Part shown: in pieces, positions 1-8,537 of the stretch
Numbering within the stretch: the first letter of the stretch is position 1
How the letters are laid out: every line of letters begins with the position of its first letter
From: Bacillota bacterium
GTDB lineage: Bacteria > Bacillota > Clostridia > Clostridiales > Clostridiaceae
Assembly (NCBI GenBank): GCA_023435985.1
Contig: JAEZKY010000179.1
Span: 1-18,810 of the forward strand
DNA length: 18,810 nucleotides
Reading direction: 5' to 3'
Translations under genes and position numbers: made by a program
Notes under the pieces: model-generated
What the model was told of the DNA's origin: nothing
Databases searched by the model: none
Seen by the model: only the letters and a program-made list of their open reading frames with translations

Positions 1-3000
1 GTACAGAAGGTATTATCAAAAGTGGGGATGGAGGTGACAGCACTTGGAAATCATGAATTCGATTGGGGGTTAGATACAATAAATAATGAAACTATGCAGG
101 GTGCAGGATATGAAATTGTCTGCTCCAACTTGCACAATAGAAAAGATGACACAAGGACATATAAACCATATAAGATAATAGAAAAAGATGGTACAAGAAT
201 AGCTGTAATAGGAGCTATATTAAATGATGTCCCTACTATAGTGTTGCCAGCTAATATAGCTAATTATAAAGTTACAGATGCAGCAGAAGAAATAAATTCT
301 TGCGCTAAAAAAATTAGAGATAATAATGAAGCAGATGTCGTTCTTGCAGTAGTACATGATGGAGAGGATTCATTAGATAATATTATAAGTAATTTGCATG
401 GGGTAGATGCAGTTTTTGGAGGACATACTCATACAATCGAGGATAAGGTTGTAAGGGATGCAGATAATAAGGATGTACCAAAATTAAATGCTTGCAATGC
501 AGGTAAAGGATATATAGATTTAAAAATTTCTTTAGATGGAAGCAATAAAATAATTGGCTTCTCAAAAAAAGGTACAAATTGGAATGGACTTACTGTGAAC
601 AGTAACACTCAAGTAGATGAAAACTGCAAGGAAATTGTTGATAAAGCTAATGATGATTTAGCACCAATTTTTAAAGAAATTATAGGCTCTGATGATGTGG
701 ACTATACAAGTGAACAAAATGATAACCCTTTTGGAGAATCTCAACTTGGAGATTGGATGGCAGATGTTGTGAAAAACAATGTAAATGCTGATGTAGGTAT
801 GGTTAATAACGGAGGCATAAGATTAAGTCCAATTCCTAAAGGAAATATTACTGTAAGTACTATTTTTTATTTAATGCCATTTGATAATACCATTACTACA
901 GTTAATATGACCGGTGCACAGCTTAAAAATCTTATTGAACAGGCAATTGCTGATAATACTGGAAAAGGGCTTCAAGTTTCAGGAATAAAAATTACTTATG
1001 ATTCATCTAAGCCTTCCTATGTAAAAGCAGTTATAGATTCAGATGGAAAAGTTATAACACCTGAAGTTCCAGGTCAAAGGGTTAAAAGTATAGCTAAAGA
1101 AAAAGATGGAACAACTATAAAGGATGATGATAAGTTAACAGTAGCTGCTCCAGACTTTGTTGCTACAGGAGGAGATAATTTTACAGAGTTTACATTGCCA
1201 GAAATTAAGAATACCTATGTGGACACTCATACTCTTGTAAGGGATGCCTTAATTCAAGATGTTAAGAAAAATGGAAAAATAGTTGTGAACTTAAATGAAA
1301 GAATAAAAAATGATACGGGCTCAGCTGGTTCCCCAGTAGAAACAACGATTAATGGAGCTAAGGCTTTAGCATCTCAAGGTACTTTGGTTAAAGTAACAGG
1401 CTATGTAAGTGGAGTAAATGGAAAGACTGTATTTTTACAAGATAATCCTGCAAATCCAACTGCAGGAATAGTAGTATATAATACATGTGGAGCAAAGATC
1501 TCAAATGGAGACAAGATTACAACTACAGGAAAGTTATCTATTTATAATGGGTTAACGGAAATAACTCCAAGTAAAGTATCGGATGTTACGACTGTAAGTA
1601 ATGGAAATACAATTATACCTAAAGAAGTAACAATAGGAGATATTAATGATGACTTGCAGGGAGAATTAATCAAAATTAAAAATGCCGCTTTTAAAAGTAT
1701 AGATACAACTGCATCTTCAATGATAAGTGATTCTACAGGCAGCATTGCAATATATAAAATGCCAGTCATAGAGGGATTAAAGGCTAATGATGTAAAGGAT
1801 GTTACAGCTAATGTATCGAAATATAATACCTTCGAATTAATAGTGACAGATCCAAGTGAAGTTGCTGATCCTGGAAGTAGTCAGGTTGGCTTAGCATCTA
1901 CAATATCAATATTAGCTACTTCTGATATTCATGGCAATGTGTTAAATTTTGATTATGGTACAAATAAAGCACCTGCTAAAGGTCAAGGATTAGCTAAGGT
2001 TTCAACATATGTGAATAATGTAAGAGCTTCTAATCCAAATGTCATGTTAGTTGATGATGGAGACACAATTCAAGGAACTCCACTTTCTTATTATTATGAC
2101 ATGATAGATAAAAATTCTTTTTACCCAATGGCAAAGGCTATGGGAGCAATGAAGTATGATACAGAAACTTTAGGAAATCATGAATTTAATTATGGTCTTG
2201 AAACCTTAAACAGAGTAATCAATGACTATAAGAGTCAAGGAATTCATGTTTTATCTGCTAATACCTATGAAAATGATGGCTCAAATTATGTAGAGCCATA
2301 TTATATTAAAGCATTCAATATAAATGGGAAGAGTGTAAAAGTTGGAATATTAGGATTAACAACTAAGTGCATTCCAAACTGGGAGGATCCTGAGCATTAT
2401 AAAGGCCTTCATTTCAATGATTTAGTCGACGAAGCTAAAAAGTGGGTGCCAGTTGTGAAAGGCAAAGGAGCTGATATTGTAATTGTAACAGCACATAGCG
2501 GAGAAGAAGGATCTAGCGATGTTATTCCTGAAAATCAGATAAAAGCTATAGCAACCGGAGTATCTGGTATAGATGCCATAGTTGCAGGGCATGCCCATTC
2601 AGTAATAAATGATACAAGCTTGAAAAATCCTGATGGAAAGGTTGTACCAGTATTGGAACCGGGAAAGTGGGGAAATTATGTATCACAAATAGATATAAGT
2701 ATAGATGGTAATAATAATTTAAGTGGAATAAAAACTAAAAATGTTGTAATGGACAATACTATTGCAGAAGATCCTAATATCGTTTCATTAATAGAACCAT
2801 ATCAGGAAAGAACGTTAGACTATACAGCAACAGTAATAGGACAGGCAACGGATGCATTTTCTGGAGATGGGCAAACTACTAACCCAACGGCCATAATGGA
2901 ATTAATAAATAAAATTCAAGCTCAAACAGCAAATACACAATTATCAATAGCGGCACCACTAAGTTCATCTGCCAATATACCAAAGGGGGCTATAACTATT

Positions 3001-4059
3001 AAGGATATTATGGGAACCTACGTATATGAAAATTATCTTTATGGAATAAAGATGAATGGGGCTCAGTTAAAGAAATGGATGGAATATTCCATGAGATATT
3101 ATAAGCAGGCTGCAAGTAAAACAGATCCAATTGAAAAAGATTCTGTATTAAATGTTCCAGATTATAATTTAGATCAGTTATATGGAGCAACTTATGATGT
3201 GGATCTAACAAAAACAGTTGGAAGCAGAATAGTTAATTTAAAATATAATGGAAAACCAATTAATGATACAGATATATTTACAGTAGCTATAAATGATTAT
3301 AGATATAATGGTGGCGGTGGTTTTATGCAGGCTGCTGGAATCAGTAATACAGATCCTAGCATAGTTACTTATAGTTCAGCAAAAGCTTTAGGAGATGACG
3401 GACAGGTTAGAAGCTTAATGATGTCATATATTAAAGCAGACCAAATAATAAGTCCAACTTGCTCAGATAACTGGAAACTTTATATGGAGAATGTTCCAAT
3501 AAATAATACAGGATCCAATGGTTCAAGTGGTGATTCTAATAATAATACAAATACTAATACTGGAAGTAGTTCTCATCACCATAGTTCAAGCAGTAACAGT
3601 AATGATGATAATACATCTAATAGTTTAAGTAATTCTAATAATAGTGGAAATAATAATGTGCAAACAGGGCAAAATAACAATGTATCCAAGAATAATTGGA
3701 GCGAAATAAGTGGTAAGTGGTACTATTTGAACGATCAAGGAGCAAAAATAGTAAATACTTGGAGACAAATTAATAATCAATGGTATCACTTTGGAAAAGA
3801 TGGAATTATGGAAACAGGATGGCTTAAAGATAGTAATGGAAAGTGGTACTATCTTCAAGAAAATGGTGCAATGAAAACAGGGTGGCTATTAGATAAGAAT
3901 AATAATTGGTATTATTTGAATAATGATGGCTCCATGACAGCTGGATGGTTTGAAGATAGTGATGGTAAATGGTATTATTTCGAGGAAAATGGAGTAATGG
4001 CTAAAGATGAATATATTGGAGATTACTATGTAAATGAACATGGAGAATACGCTGCATAA
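1..4059 (+). CDS. Secreted dual-domain 5'-nucleotidase / 2',3'-cyclic phosphodiesterase with cell-wall-binding repeats (5' partial)
   Basis: The frame is open to the left edge, so the true start, signal peptide and first metal-binding motif lie outside. Numbering residues from the first codon in the window: a calcineurin-like phosphoesterase domain shows GNHEFDWG (16-23) and GGHTHT (140-145), followed by a 5'-nucleotidase C-terminal domain (about 240-400). An OB-fold-like segment follows (about 460-620). A second complete phosphoesterase has D642-x-H644, D688, GNHE (725-728) and GHAH (863-866), with its own C-terminal domain ending in NDYRYNGGGGF (from 1098). A Ser/Asn/His-rich linker (about 1170-1230) leads to about five Trp/Tyr-rich repeats (about 1234-1352) of the choline/glucan-binding type. 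The architecture resembles Bacillus YfkN and CpdB/UshA enzymes, which release phosphate and nucleosides from extracellular nucleotides. Wall attachment by the repeats is inferred. The exact substrates of each domain cannot be read from sequence. Confidence 0.9.
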   Translation, partial: VQKVLSKVGMEVTALGNHEFDWGLDTINNETMQGAGYEIVCSNLHNRKDDTRTYKPYKIIEKDGTRIAVIGAILNDVPTIVLPANIANYKVTDAAEEINSCAKKIRDNNEADVVLAVVHDGEDSLDNIISNLHGVDAVFGGHTHTIEDKVVRDADNKDVPKLNACNAGKGYIDLKISLDGSNKIIGFSKKGTNWNGLTVNSNTQVDENCKEIVDKANDDLAPIFKEIIGSDDVDYTSEQNDNPFGESQLGDWMADVVKNNVNADVGMVNNGGIRLSPIPKGNITVSTIFYLMPFDNTITTVNMTGAQLKNLIEQAIADNTGKGLQVSGIKITYDSSKPSYVKAVIDSDGKVITPEVPGQRVKSIAKEKDGTTIKDDDKLTVAAPDFVATGGDNFTEFTLPEIKNTYVDTHTLVRDALIQDVKKNGKIVVNLNERIKNDTGSAGSPVETTINGAKALASQGTLVKVTGYVSGVNGKTVFLQDNPANPTAGIVVYNTCGAKISNGDKITTTGKLSIYNGLTEITPSKVSDVTTVSNGNTIIPKEVTIGDINDDLQGELIKIKNAAFKSIDTTASSMISDSTGSIAIYKMPVIEGLKANDVKDVTANVSKYNTFELIVTDPSEVADPGSSQVGLASTISILATSDIHGNVLNFDYGTNKAPAKGQGLAKVSTYVNNVRASNPNVMLVDDGDTIQGTPLSYYYDMIDKNSFYPMAKAMGAMKYDTETLGNHEFNYGLETLNRVINDYKSQGIHVLSANTYENDGSNYVEPYYIKAFNINGKSVKVGILGLTTKCIPNWEDPEHYKGLHFNDLVDEAKKWVPVVKGKGADIVIVTAHSGEEGSSDVIPENQIKAIATGVSGIDAIVAGHAHSVINDTSLKNPDGKVVPVLEPGKWGNYVSQIDISIDGNNNLSGIKTKNVVMDNTIAEDPNIVSLIEPYQERTLDYTATVIGQATDAFSGDGQTTNPTAIMELINKIQAQTANTQLSIAAPLSSSANIPKGAITIKDIMGTYVYENYLYGIKMNGAQLKKWMEYSMRYYKQAASKTDPIEKDSVLNVPDYNLDQLYGATYDVDLTKTVGSRIVNLKYNGKPINDTDIFTVAINDYRYNGGGGFMQAAGISNTDPSIVTYSSAKALGDDGQVRSLMMSYIKADQIISPTCSDNWKLYMENVPINNTGSNGSSGDSNNNTNTNTGSSSHHHSSSSNSNDDNTSNSLSNSNNSGNNNVQTGQNNNVSKNNWSEISGKWYYLNDQGAKIVNTWRQINNQWYHFGKDGIMETGWLKDSNGKWYYLQENGAMKTGWLLDKNNNWYYLNNDGSMTAGWFEDSDGKWYYFEENGVMAKDEYIGDYYVNEHGEYAA

Positions 4060-4120
4060 AAAGGATTCTAAATAACGGAAAAATTTAAAAAATAAAATAA
4101 AAAACAAAGGAGGAAAACCT

Positions 4121-5230
4121 ATGGAGAAAAACATGAAAGACTTTAAAAGCTGCAAGGGAAAAGCTTCTGATAGTTCAAGAACTTGCAGCTCATGTGGTTC
4201 CAATGGCACTTTGCCATCTCAAGATGGTAATGATTCTGTTCTTAATAAGCAGGCAGAGGATAATTCTGAAAGCTTTATGGATAATCCAAGAACTCTTACT
4301 CCTAGAGGTACTGCCATTAAGCTGAAATTAAGTGATTTAATAGTCAATGTATTTAAGAAACATACCCCAGAAGAGAGAGAAAACACTTTTATCTGTGGAA
4401 CAGCTTTAACATCACCTAAGGAAAACGAAATATGTTCTAAATGGCCTAAACCTTGGTTATATTCAAGAGTTTTTATTTTATTTGCATTAACCTTTATTGG
4501 CCTTGTGGCATTACTTGGAGTTTTTAGAAATATATTAGCATATCCAGGAATTGTATTTATAGGTGCATTAATGATACCATTTTCCTTGCTTGTTTTTTTC
4601 TGGGAGGTGAATGCTCCAAGAAATATTAATATTTTTGATGTGGTTAAAATATTTTTCCTTGGAGGAATTTCTTCCTTGCTCATGACAATGATATTAGATA
4701 CAGTTGTTTCTATTAGGGATGTAAACTATTATGGCGCAGTCATAATAGGTATTACTGAAGAGCTGGCTAAATTTATTGTAGTTGCATATTTTTTAAGAGG
4801 AAGTGATAGGAAATATATATTAAATGGATTGCTCCTTGGAGCAGCAATTGGATCTGGATTTGCAGTTTTTGAAACAGCTGGATATATATTTGCTTATGGC
4901 TCAGAAATCCGTGCGATGATGAGCATAATTTATACAAGAGGAATTTTGGCCTTTGGAGGCCATATTGTCTGGGCGGCTATCTCTGGAGCAGCTTTGGTAA
5001 TGGTGAAAGAAGATAATAGATTAAAAATCAAGTATATCTTGAACATTAAATTTCTTAAATATTTTATTACTGTAATAGGATTACATGCAATTTGGGATAT
5101 GCCAATATATATAGGAAATCTTCCTTATGTTCAAATAGTACTTACTATAACAGCCTGGATTATTATATTAATGTTAATTAGTGCAGGATTAAAGCAAATT
5201 TCAAGTTTGACTTTTGCACAAAGAGCCTAA
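4121..5230 (+). CDS. PrsW-family intramembrane metalloprotease
   Basis: A 369-residue multi-spanning membrane protein. The motifs of the PrsW/CAAX-like protease family are in order: EELAK at 213-217, a conserved Glu in FAVFET (E251), H281 in GGHIVW, and HAIWD at 322-326. These are the expected metal-binding and catalytic residues inside the membrane. About 110 residues precede the first hydrophobic span. This part holds cysteines C11, C22 and C25, which may be a degenerate zinc ribbon, and the WPKPWLYSR stretch often seen before the first span in clostridial members. The start is supported by AAAGGAGG a few bases upstream. The gene lies 61 bp after the nucleotidase gene with no terminator between, so co-transcription is likely. 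Bacillus PrsW cleaves the anti-sigma factor RsiW. No sigma or anti-sigma gene is in the window, so the substrate here is unknown. Confidence 0.85.
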   Translation: MEKNMKDFKSCKGKASDSSRTCSSCGSNGTLPSQDGNDSVLNKQAEDNSESFMDNPRTLTPRGTAIKLKLSDLIVNVFKKHTPEERENTFICGTALTSPKENEICSKWPKPWLYSRVFILFALTFIGLVALLGVFRNILAYPGIVFIGALMIPFSLLVFFWEVNAPRNINIFDVVKIFFLGGISSLLMTMILDTVVSIRDVNYYGAVIIGITEELAKFIVVAYFLRGSDRKYILNGLLLGAAIGSGFAVFETAGYIFAYGSEIRAMMSIIYTRGILAFGGHIVWAAISGAALVMVKEDNRLKIKYILNIKFLKYFITVIGLHAIWDMPIYIGNLPYVQIVLTITAWIIILMLISAGLKQISSLTFAQRA

Positions 5231-5382
5231 GCTAAATTCAAGTGAAAAATTTCAAGTAATTAAATATAAGTTCCTTTTTAGTTTAGTGGCAAAATGATAA
5301 AATGCTCTATGCACAGTTTATAAATAGTATTTATGATATAATAAACATAGATGTTACATTGTACTAGATAGGATGAGTGAAA

Positions 5383-5946
5383 ATGAATTTAAAACAATTA
5401 AGTATTGAAGACATTGAGGAAGTATATTATAAATATGCAGAGAAGGATTTTCCGCCTGAAGAATTAAAGCCTTTTAATATGATAGAGAAACTTATAAAGA
5501 AGAAAATTTATATATGTTACGGATTGTATGAGAAGGAACAGCTGCTAGCCTATGCATTTTTAGTTACTGGAAAGTCATATTTGTTAATTGATTATTATGC
5601 AGTCTGCTCTGAGCATAGAGATAAAGGAATAGGAAGCAGATTTTTAAATATTTTGAAAGATCAATTTAAAAATTATGATGGAATAATTGTGGAAGTAGAA
5701 AAGATTGAAGATGCTCCCGATGAAGATGAAAAGATAATTCGAAAAAGAAGAATAGATTTTTATAAACGAAATGAAATGAAAATGACTAAAATATCGATTT
5801 GCTTATTCAATGTAAATTATTCGATTATGTGCTTATGTAGCAGCAAAGTGGAAGATTTAGATATTTACAAAGGTTTAGAGAGCATTTACCAGGAAATCAT
5901 TCCAGAAAAATTATATTTGCAGTATGTTAAATTAATATTGAATTAG
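5383..5946 (+). CDS. GNAT-family N-acetyltransferase
   Basis: A 187-residue protein with the GNAT fold signature. The acetyl-CoA pyrophosphate loop reads R79-D-K-G-I-G-S, preceded by a hydrophobic strand (LLIDYYAVC) and followed by the usual helix. The length fits a single-domain acetyltransferase. I chose the ATG at 5383, since AGGA at 5370-5373 is well spaced from it; the in-frame GTG at 5377 is too close. A TATAAT hexamer at 5337-5342 could be the -10 box, but no good -35 is visible. The terminator at 6053-6097 may end this transcript. The acetylated substrate cannot be predicted, and the roughly 60-residue C-terminal extension is not recognised. Confidence 0.8.
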   Translation: MNLKQLSIEDIEEVYYKYAEKDFPPEELKPFNMIEKLIKKKIYICYGLYEKEQLLAYAFLVTGKSYLLIDYYAVCSEHRDKGIGSRFLNILKDQFKNYDGIIVEVEKIEDAPDEDEKIIRKRRIDFYKRNEMKMTKISICLFNVNYSIMCLCSSKVEDLDIYKGLESIYQEIIPEKLYLQYVKLILN

Positions 5947-5959
5947 AAGAATTATGATA

Positions 5960-5988
5960 TTGAAAAATGCAATTTTAGAATTTATAAT
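5960..5988 (+). promoter_or_regulatory. Sigma-A-type promoter upstream of the anfO-like gene
   Basis: TTGAAA (5960-5965) and TATAAT (5983-5988) are separated by exactly 17 bases. Transcription would start near 5995, giving a leader of about 168 bases before the ATG at 6163. The leader would contain the strong terminator hairpin at 6053-6097. Such motifs arise by chance in AT-rich DNA, so this is a prediction only. Confidence 0.5.
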
Positions 5989-6052
5989 ATTAATAACATA
6001 TAAGTTTTAAAGAATCAATTTATCACAACGGATAACTTAATAAAAGGCTACG

Positions 6053-6097
6053 AAGTCTAATGAATATACTTAAAAGGTATATGAATTAGGCTTTTTT
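6053..6097 (+). terminator. Strong intrinsic terminator (or attenuator) before the anfO-like gene
   Basis: A 17-position stem (6053-6069 with 6077-6093) contains only one two-base mismatch and one G-U pair. It has a 7-base loop and runs straight into six T residues. It lies 107 bases after the GNAT stop codon. It also lies downstream of the predicted promoter at 5960, so it could act either as the GNAT terminator or as an attenuator in the anfO leader. A second small hairpin (GAAAAGCC/GGCTTTTC, 6117-6135) follows it. Confidence 0.8.
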
Positions 6098-6162
6098 ATA
6101 TATGAAATACATTTTTGAAAAGCCTGTGGCTTTTCTTCCTAAATTGTTGTAGGGAGGTATAT

Positions 6163-6801
6163 ATGGTTAATGAGATTGCAGTATATATAAATAACTTAGA
6201 CGAAATTGCAGATTTAAATGAAACTGGACTAATTAAAGTATTTTCAAAGTATACTGATGATTGGGAGGTTATAAGGGCACTTCCGTTTAAATTTCATAGT
6301 ACAAAAGAAAAGGAAGATATAAGATTAGATACACTTAATATTGCAGAGGTGCTTGGAAGCTGTAAAATTTTTGTGGCAAAAGAATTTTCAGATTTAGCAT
6401 ATACAATGCTTGAAGGCATGGGGGTTAGTACTTGGAAAATGAAGGGAAGGCCAAGTGAAATTCTCGATTATATATTGGAAAAGGAAAAGGAAGAAGCTGA
6501 AGAGATTAAAATTATAGATTCAGCAAATTCTAATGATAAAAAGCAAACTGTTAAGCCAATGGAGATTGGAAATAATGGATACTATATTTTAAACGTCAGA
6601 GAACTACAAGATCATAATATTGGTATCACAACAAAGCAAGCTTTAATGCCTTTTTTAAATGAAGGAAATTTCAATGAATTAATATTAACATGTAGTCATA
6701 TTCCAGGCTGGATGGAAAGTTATTTAACTAAGCTCAATTTCAATTTTCAGTTTTCAGAAGTAGGAGAAGGGGATTATCTGATAATAGTAAACAAAAAATA
6801 A
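6163..6801 (+). CDS. anfO: AnfO-family protein (Fe-only nitrogenase accessory protein)
   Basis: A 212-residue soluble protein that I recognise as AnfO-like from several stretches. These are the opening EIAVYINNLDEIADL, the IKVFSK motif, LGSCKIFVAKEF, the GRPSEILDYIL segment before a Glu/Lys-rich spacer, and a C-terminal half beginning GYYILNVRELQ with LTCSHIPGWME. AnfO is normally encoded with the alternative iron-only nitrogenase and its biochemical role is poorly defined. The ATG at 6163 is chosen because AGGGAGG (6151-6157) precedes it by five bases. An upstream in-frame start at 6115 would run through the hairpin at 6117-6135 and lacks the family opening. No nif or anf structural gene is in the window, so this copy may be an orphan or lie apart from its cluster. 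It is followed after 30 bp by a DUF2325-like protein, probably in the same operon. Confidence 0.75.
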   Translation: MVNEIAVYINNLDEIADLNETGLIKVFSKYTDDWEVIRALPFKFHSTKEKEDIRLDTLNIAEVLGSCKIFVAKEFSDLAYTMLEGMGVSTWKMKGRPSEILDYILEKEKEEAEEIKIIDSANSNDKKQTVKPMEIGNNGYYILNVRELQDHNIGITTKQALMPFLNEGNFNELILTCSHIPGWMESYLTKLNFNFQFSEVGEGDYLIIVNKK

Positions 6802-6831
6802 TTATTACATAAAGATAAGGAGGTGATGTTT

Positions 6832-8376
6832 ATGGAATACAAAGAAGAAGAAAATTATCCTAAAATGAATATTGAAGCCTTTTCAAAAATGATATCTGAA
6901 AATTGGGATATTGATGAAGAAATTATAACTAATTATATTTTGGCTAACATTAGCCTTAGTTTAACTAGAAGTAGTGAAATGAAAAGAGAAATTGATAAAA
7001 TATACATGAGCGATGAACTTAAGTATTATAATGCGGCTAAAAAATCTCCTTGCATAAACTACAGTATTATTATGCAGGGAACCCTTGAGCAGGAAATACA
7101 GGCGAGAAGAGTATTGGGGATTTTAGTAGAATCTGAGTTTGATAATAATGTGAGAAGTAAAGTAATTAAATTACTTAGAAAATATTATCCCGTTATATTT
7201 AATTCTGTAAAAAAGAAGAATAACGAAAAATTGAAGAATAAATATATGAAAATGGATATAATCACTAGAAATGTAGAGGCAAGATTTGATGCAGCAATAT
7301 ATTTGTATTTTTCTATACATGTTTCTCCTGAAAGTGTAGACCAAGGATTTATAATATCTATATTGGAGGATATAGAGAATTTTGAATTTGGGAATATAAT
7401 AAATCAAAATATTGAAGCGGAACTAGAAAGATATAAAGTTCAAATACAAGAAATAAAAGTATTATTAAAGAGAGAATATGGAAGAACATTTAATTATAAA
7501 GATATTATAAGGCACAATAATGAAGAAATAAGAAACAGTGGAGAGTTTTTAGAAGATTTGTTTTTAAGCAATAAACTCAGTATAAATCATCTTTTTAAAG
7601 ATTTTGAATTTATTAATATTGATAAGATAATTTTGTCTTATGTCAGAATATCTAAAAACAAAGATCCAGAAATAATAGTACATAATATTATTAACGGGAT
7701 ATTTGTGCAATCCCTTTTAAATGAATATCAGAATGTAAGAAAGCTCTATATAGAGAAAAATGGAGAAGAGTTAAATTTTAAGTTAAAAGAGCTTGAACAA
7801 AGATTAAATAGGGTTGAAGTTGAAAATAGCAGCTTAAAAAGTAAACTTGAAGAACTAAATGAAGAAAAAGCATCATATGATAAAAATTTAGCCTATGAAA
7901 TAAATAAATTAGACAATGCACATAAATTAGAAATAAAGGTAATGGAAGAACGACTTAAAAATCTCGAAAATAAACTAAATGAAGAAAAAAATCTTAGAGC
8001 TGAGCTGGAATCTTTAAGAGAATACGAGCTTAATTTAAGTGATGATAGTGAAAATTTAGATTTAAATAAAAATTTAGAAGATTATATTGAAAATAAGAAA
8101 ATAATTATAATTGGAGGGGATAAGGAGTGGAGACGAAGGTTTAGAATTAAATATCCACAAATAAGAACATTAAATGGATTTAATGAGAACTTTGATATAA
8201 ATGCCTTAAATAATGCTGATTATATATTTTTCTATACTAAATATATGAATCATTCAACTTTTCATAAAGCCATGAATTATATAAAGTTTAATCAATGTAA
8301 TTTTGGGTATATTGGAAAAACTAATATGGAACTTGTTGAACAGGAGATAATAGATAAAATAAGTAAAAGTACTTAA
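6832..8376 (+). CDS. Coiled-coil protein with C-terminal DUF2325-like domain
   Basis: A 514-residue, highly charged soluble protein. Residues 1-300 are helical and unrecognised. About 301-401 form a Lys/Glu/Leu-rich coiled coil (for example LKELEQRLNRVEVENSSLKS). From about 423 to 510 there is a Rossmann-like unit: KKIIIIGGDKEWRRRF, with G428-G429-D430, then a segment ending ADYIFFYTKYMNHSTFHKA. This matches the layout of DUF2325, a small domain of unknown function. The start at 6832 is set by AAGGAGG (6817-6823) at eight-base spacing; the upstream GTG overlaps this ribosome site. The gene is 30 bp behind the anfO-like gene and shares its likely promoter, which suggests a linked role that I cannot name. 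No membrane segment or signal peptide is seen. Confidence 0.7.
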   Translation: MEYKEEENYPKMNIEAFSKMISENWDIDEEIITNYILANISLSLTRSSEMKREIDKIYMSDELKYYNAAKKSPCINYSIIMQGTLEQEIQARRVLGILVESEFDNNVRSKVIKLLRKYYPVIFNSVKKKNNEKLKNKYMKMDIITRNVEARFDAAIYLYFSIHVSPESVDQGFIISILEDIENFEFGNIINQNIEAELERYKVQIQEIKVLLKREYGRTFNYKDIIRHNNEEIRNSGEFLEDLFLSNKLSINHLFKDFEFINIDKIILSYVRISKNKDPEIIVHNIINGIFVQSLLNEYQNVRKLYIEKNGEELNFKLKELEQRLNRVEVENSSLKSKLEELNEEKASYDKNLAYEINKLDNAHKLEIKVMEERLKNLENKLNEEKNLRAELESLREYELNLSDDSENLDLNKNLEDYIENKKIIIIGGDKEWRRRFRIKYPQIRTLNGFNENFDINALNNADYIFFYTKYMNHSTFHKAMNYIKFNQCNFGYIGKTNMELVEQEIIDKISKST

Positions 8377-8452
8377 TTAATTCAAAAGTCATTTCAAATT
8401 TAAAGTGATTAATTTTCTATAAATTAAATGTTAAAATAATGTAAAACTTAAG

Positions 8453-8462
8453 TGAAGCTTCA
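8453..8462. promoter_or_regulatory. Perfect 10-bp palindrome upstream of the alcohol dehydrogenase gene
   Basis: TGAAGCTTCA is a perfect palindrome about 75 bases before the adh start codon. It lies upstream of a TATAAT hexamer at 8490-8495 that could be the -10 box. No convincing -35 box and no -24/-12 (sigma-54) element is visible between 8377 and 8537. The site could be an operator or chance. Confidence 0.25.
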
Positions 8463-8537
8463 AATTATATTTATTATGATAATCGCATATATAATTATAA
8501 AGTCCAAAAATTAATTAGAAATAGGAGGCTTCTATTT

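Noticed and set aside
383..577. Short minus-strand reading frame inside the nucleotidase gene
   Set aside because: It lies wholly within the nucleotidase coding region, has no ribosome site or recognisable protein features, and is an AT-rich frame shadow.
3481..3690. Asn/Ser-rich low-complexity repeat DNA (AATAATACA-like)
   Set aside because: It is the coding sequence of the flexible linker before the wall-binding repeats, not an independent DNA repeat.
3700..4050. Tandem repeats resembling a CRISPR or minisatellite
   Set aside because: They are in-frame protein repeats of the cell-wall-binding type with diverged DNA. No CRISPR array is seen anywhere in the window.
6115..6162. Upstream start adding 16 residues to the AnfO-like protein
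   Set aside because: The stretch overlaps the GAAAAGCC/GGCTTTTC hairpin, and AGGGAGG points to the ATG at 6163.
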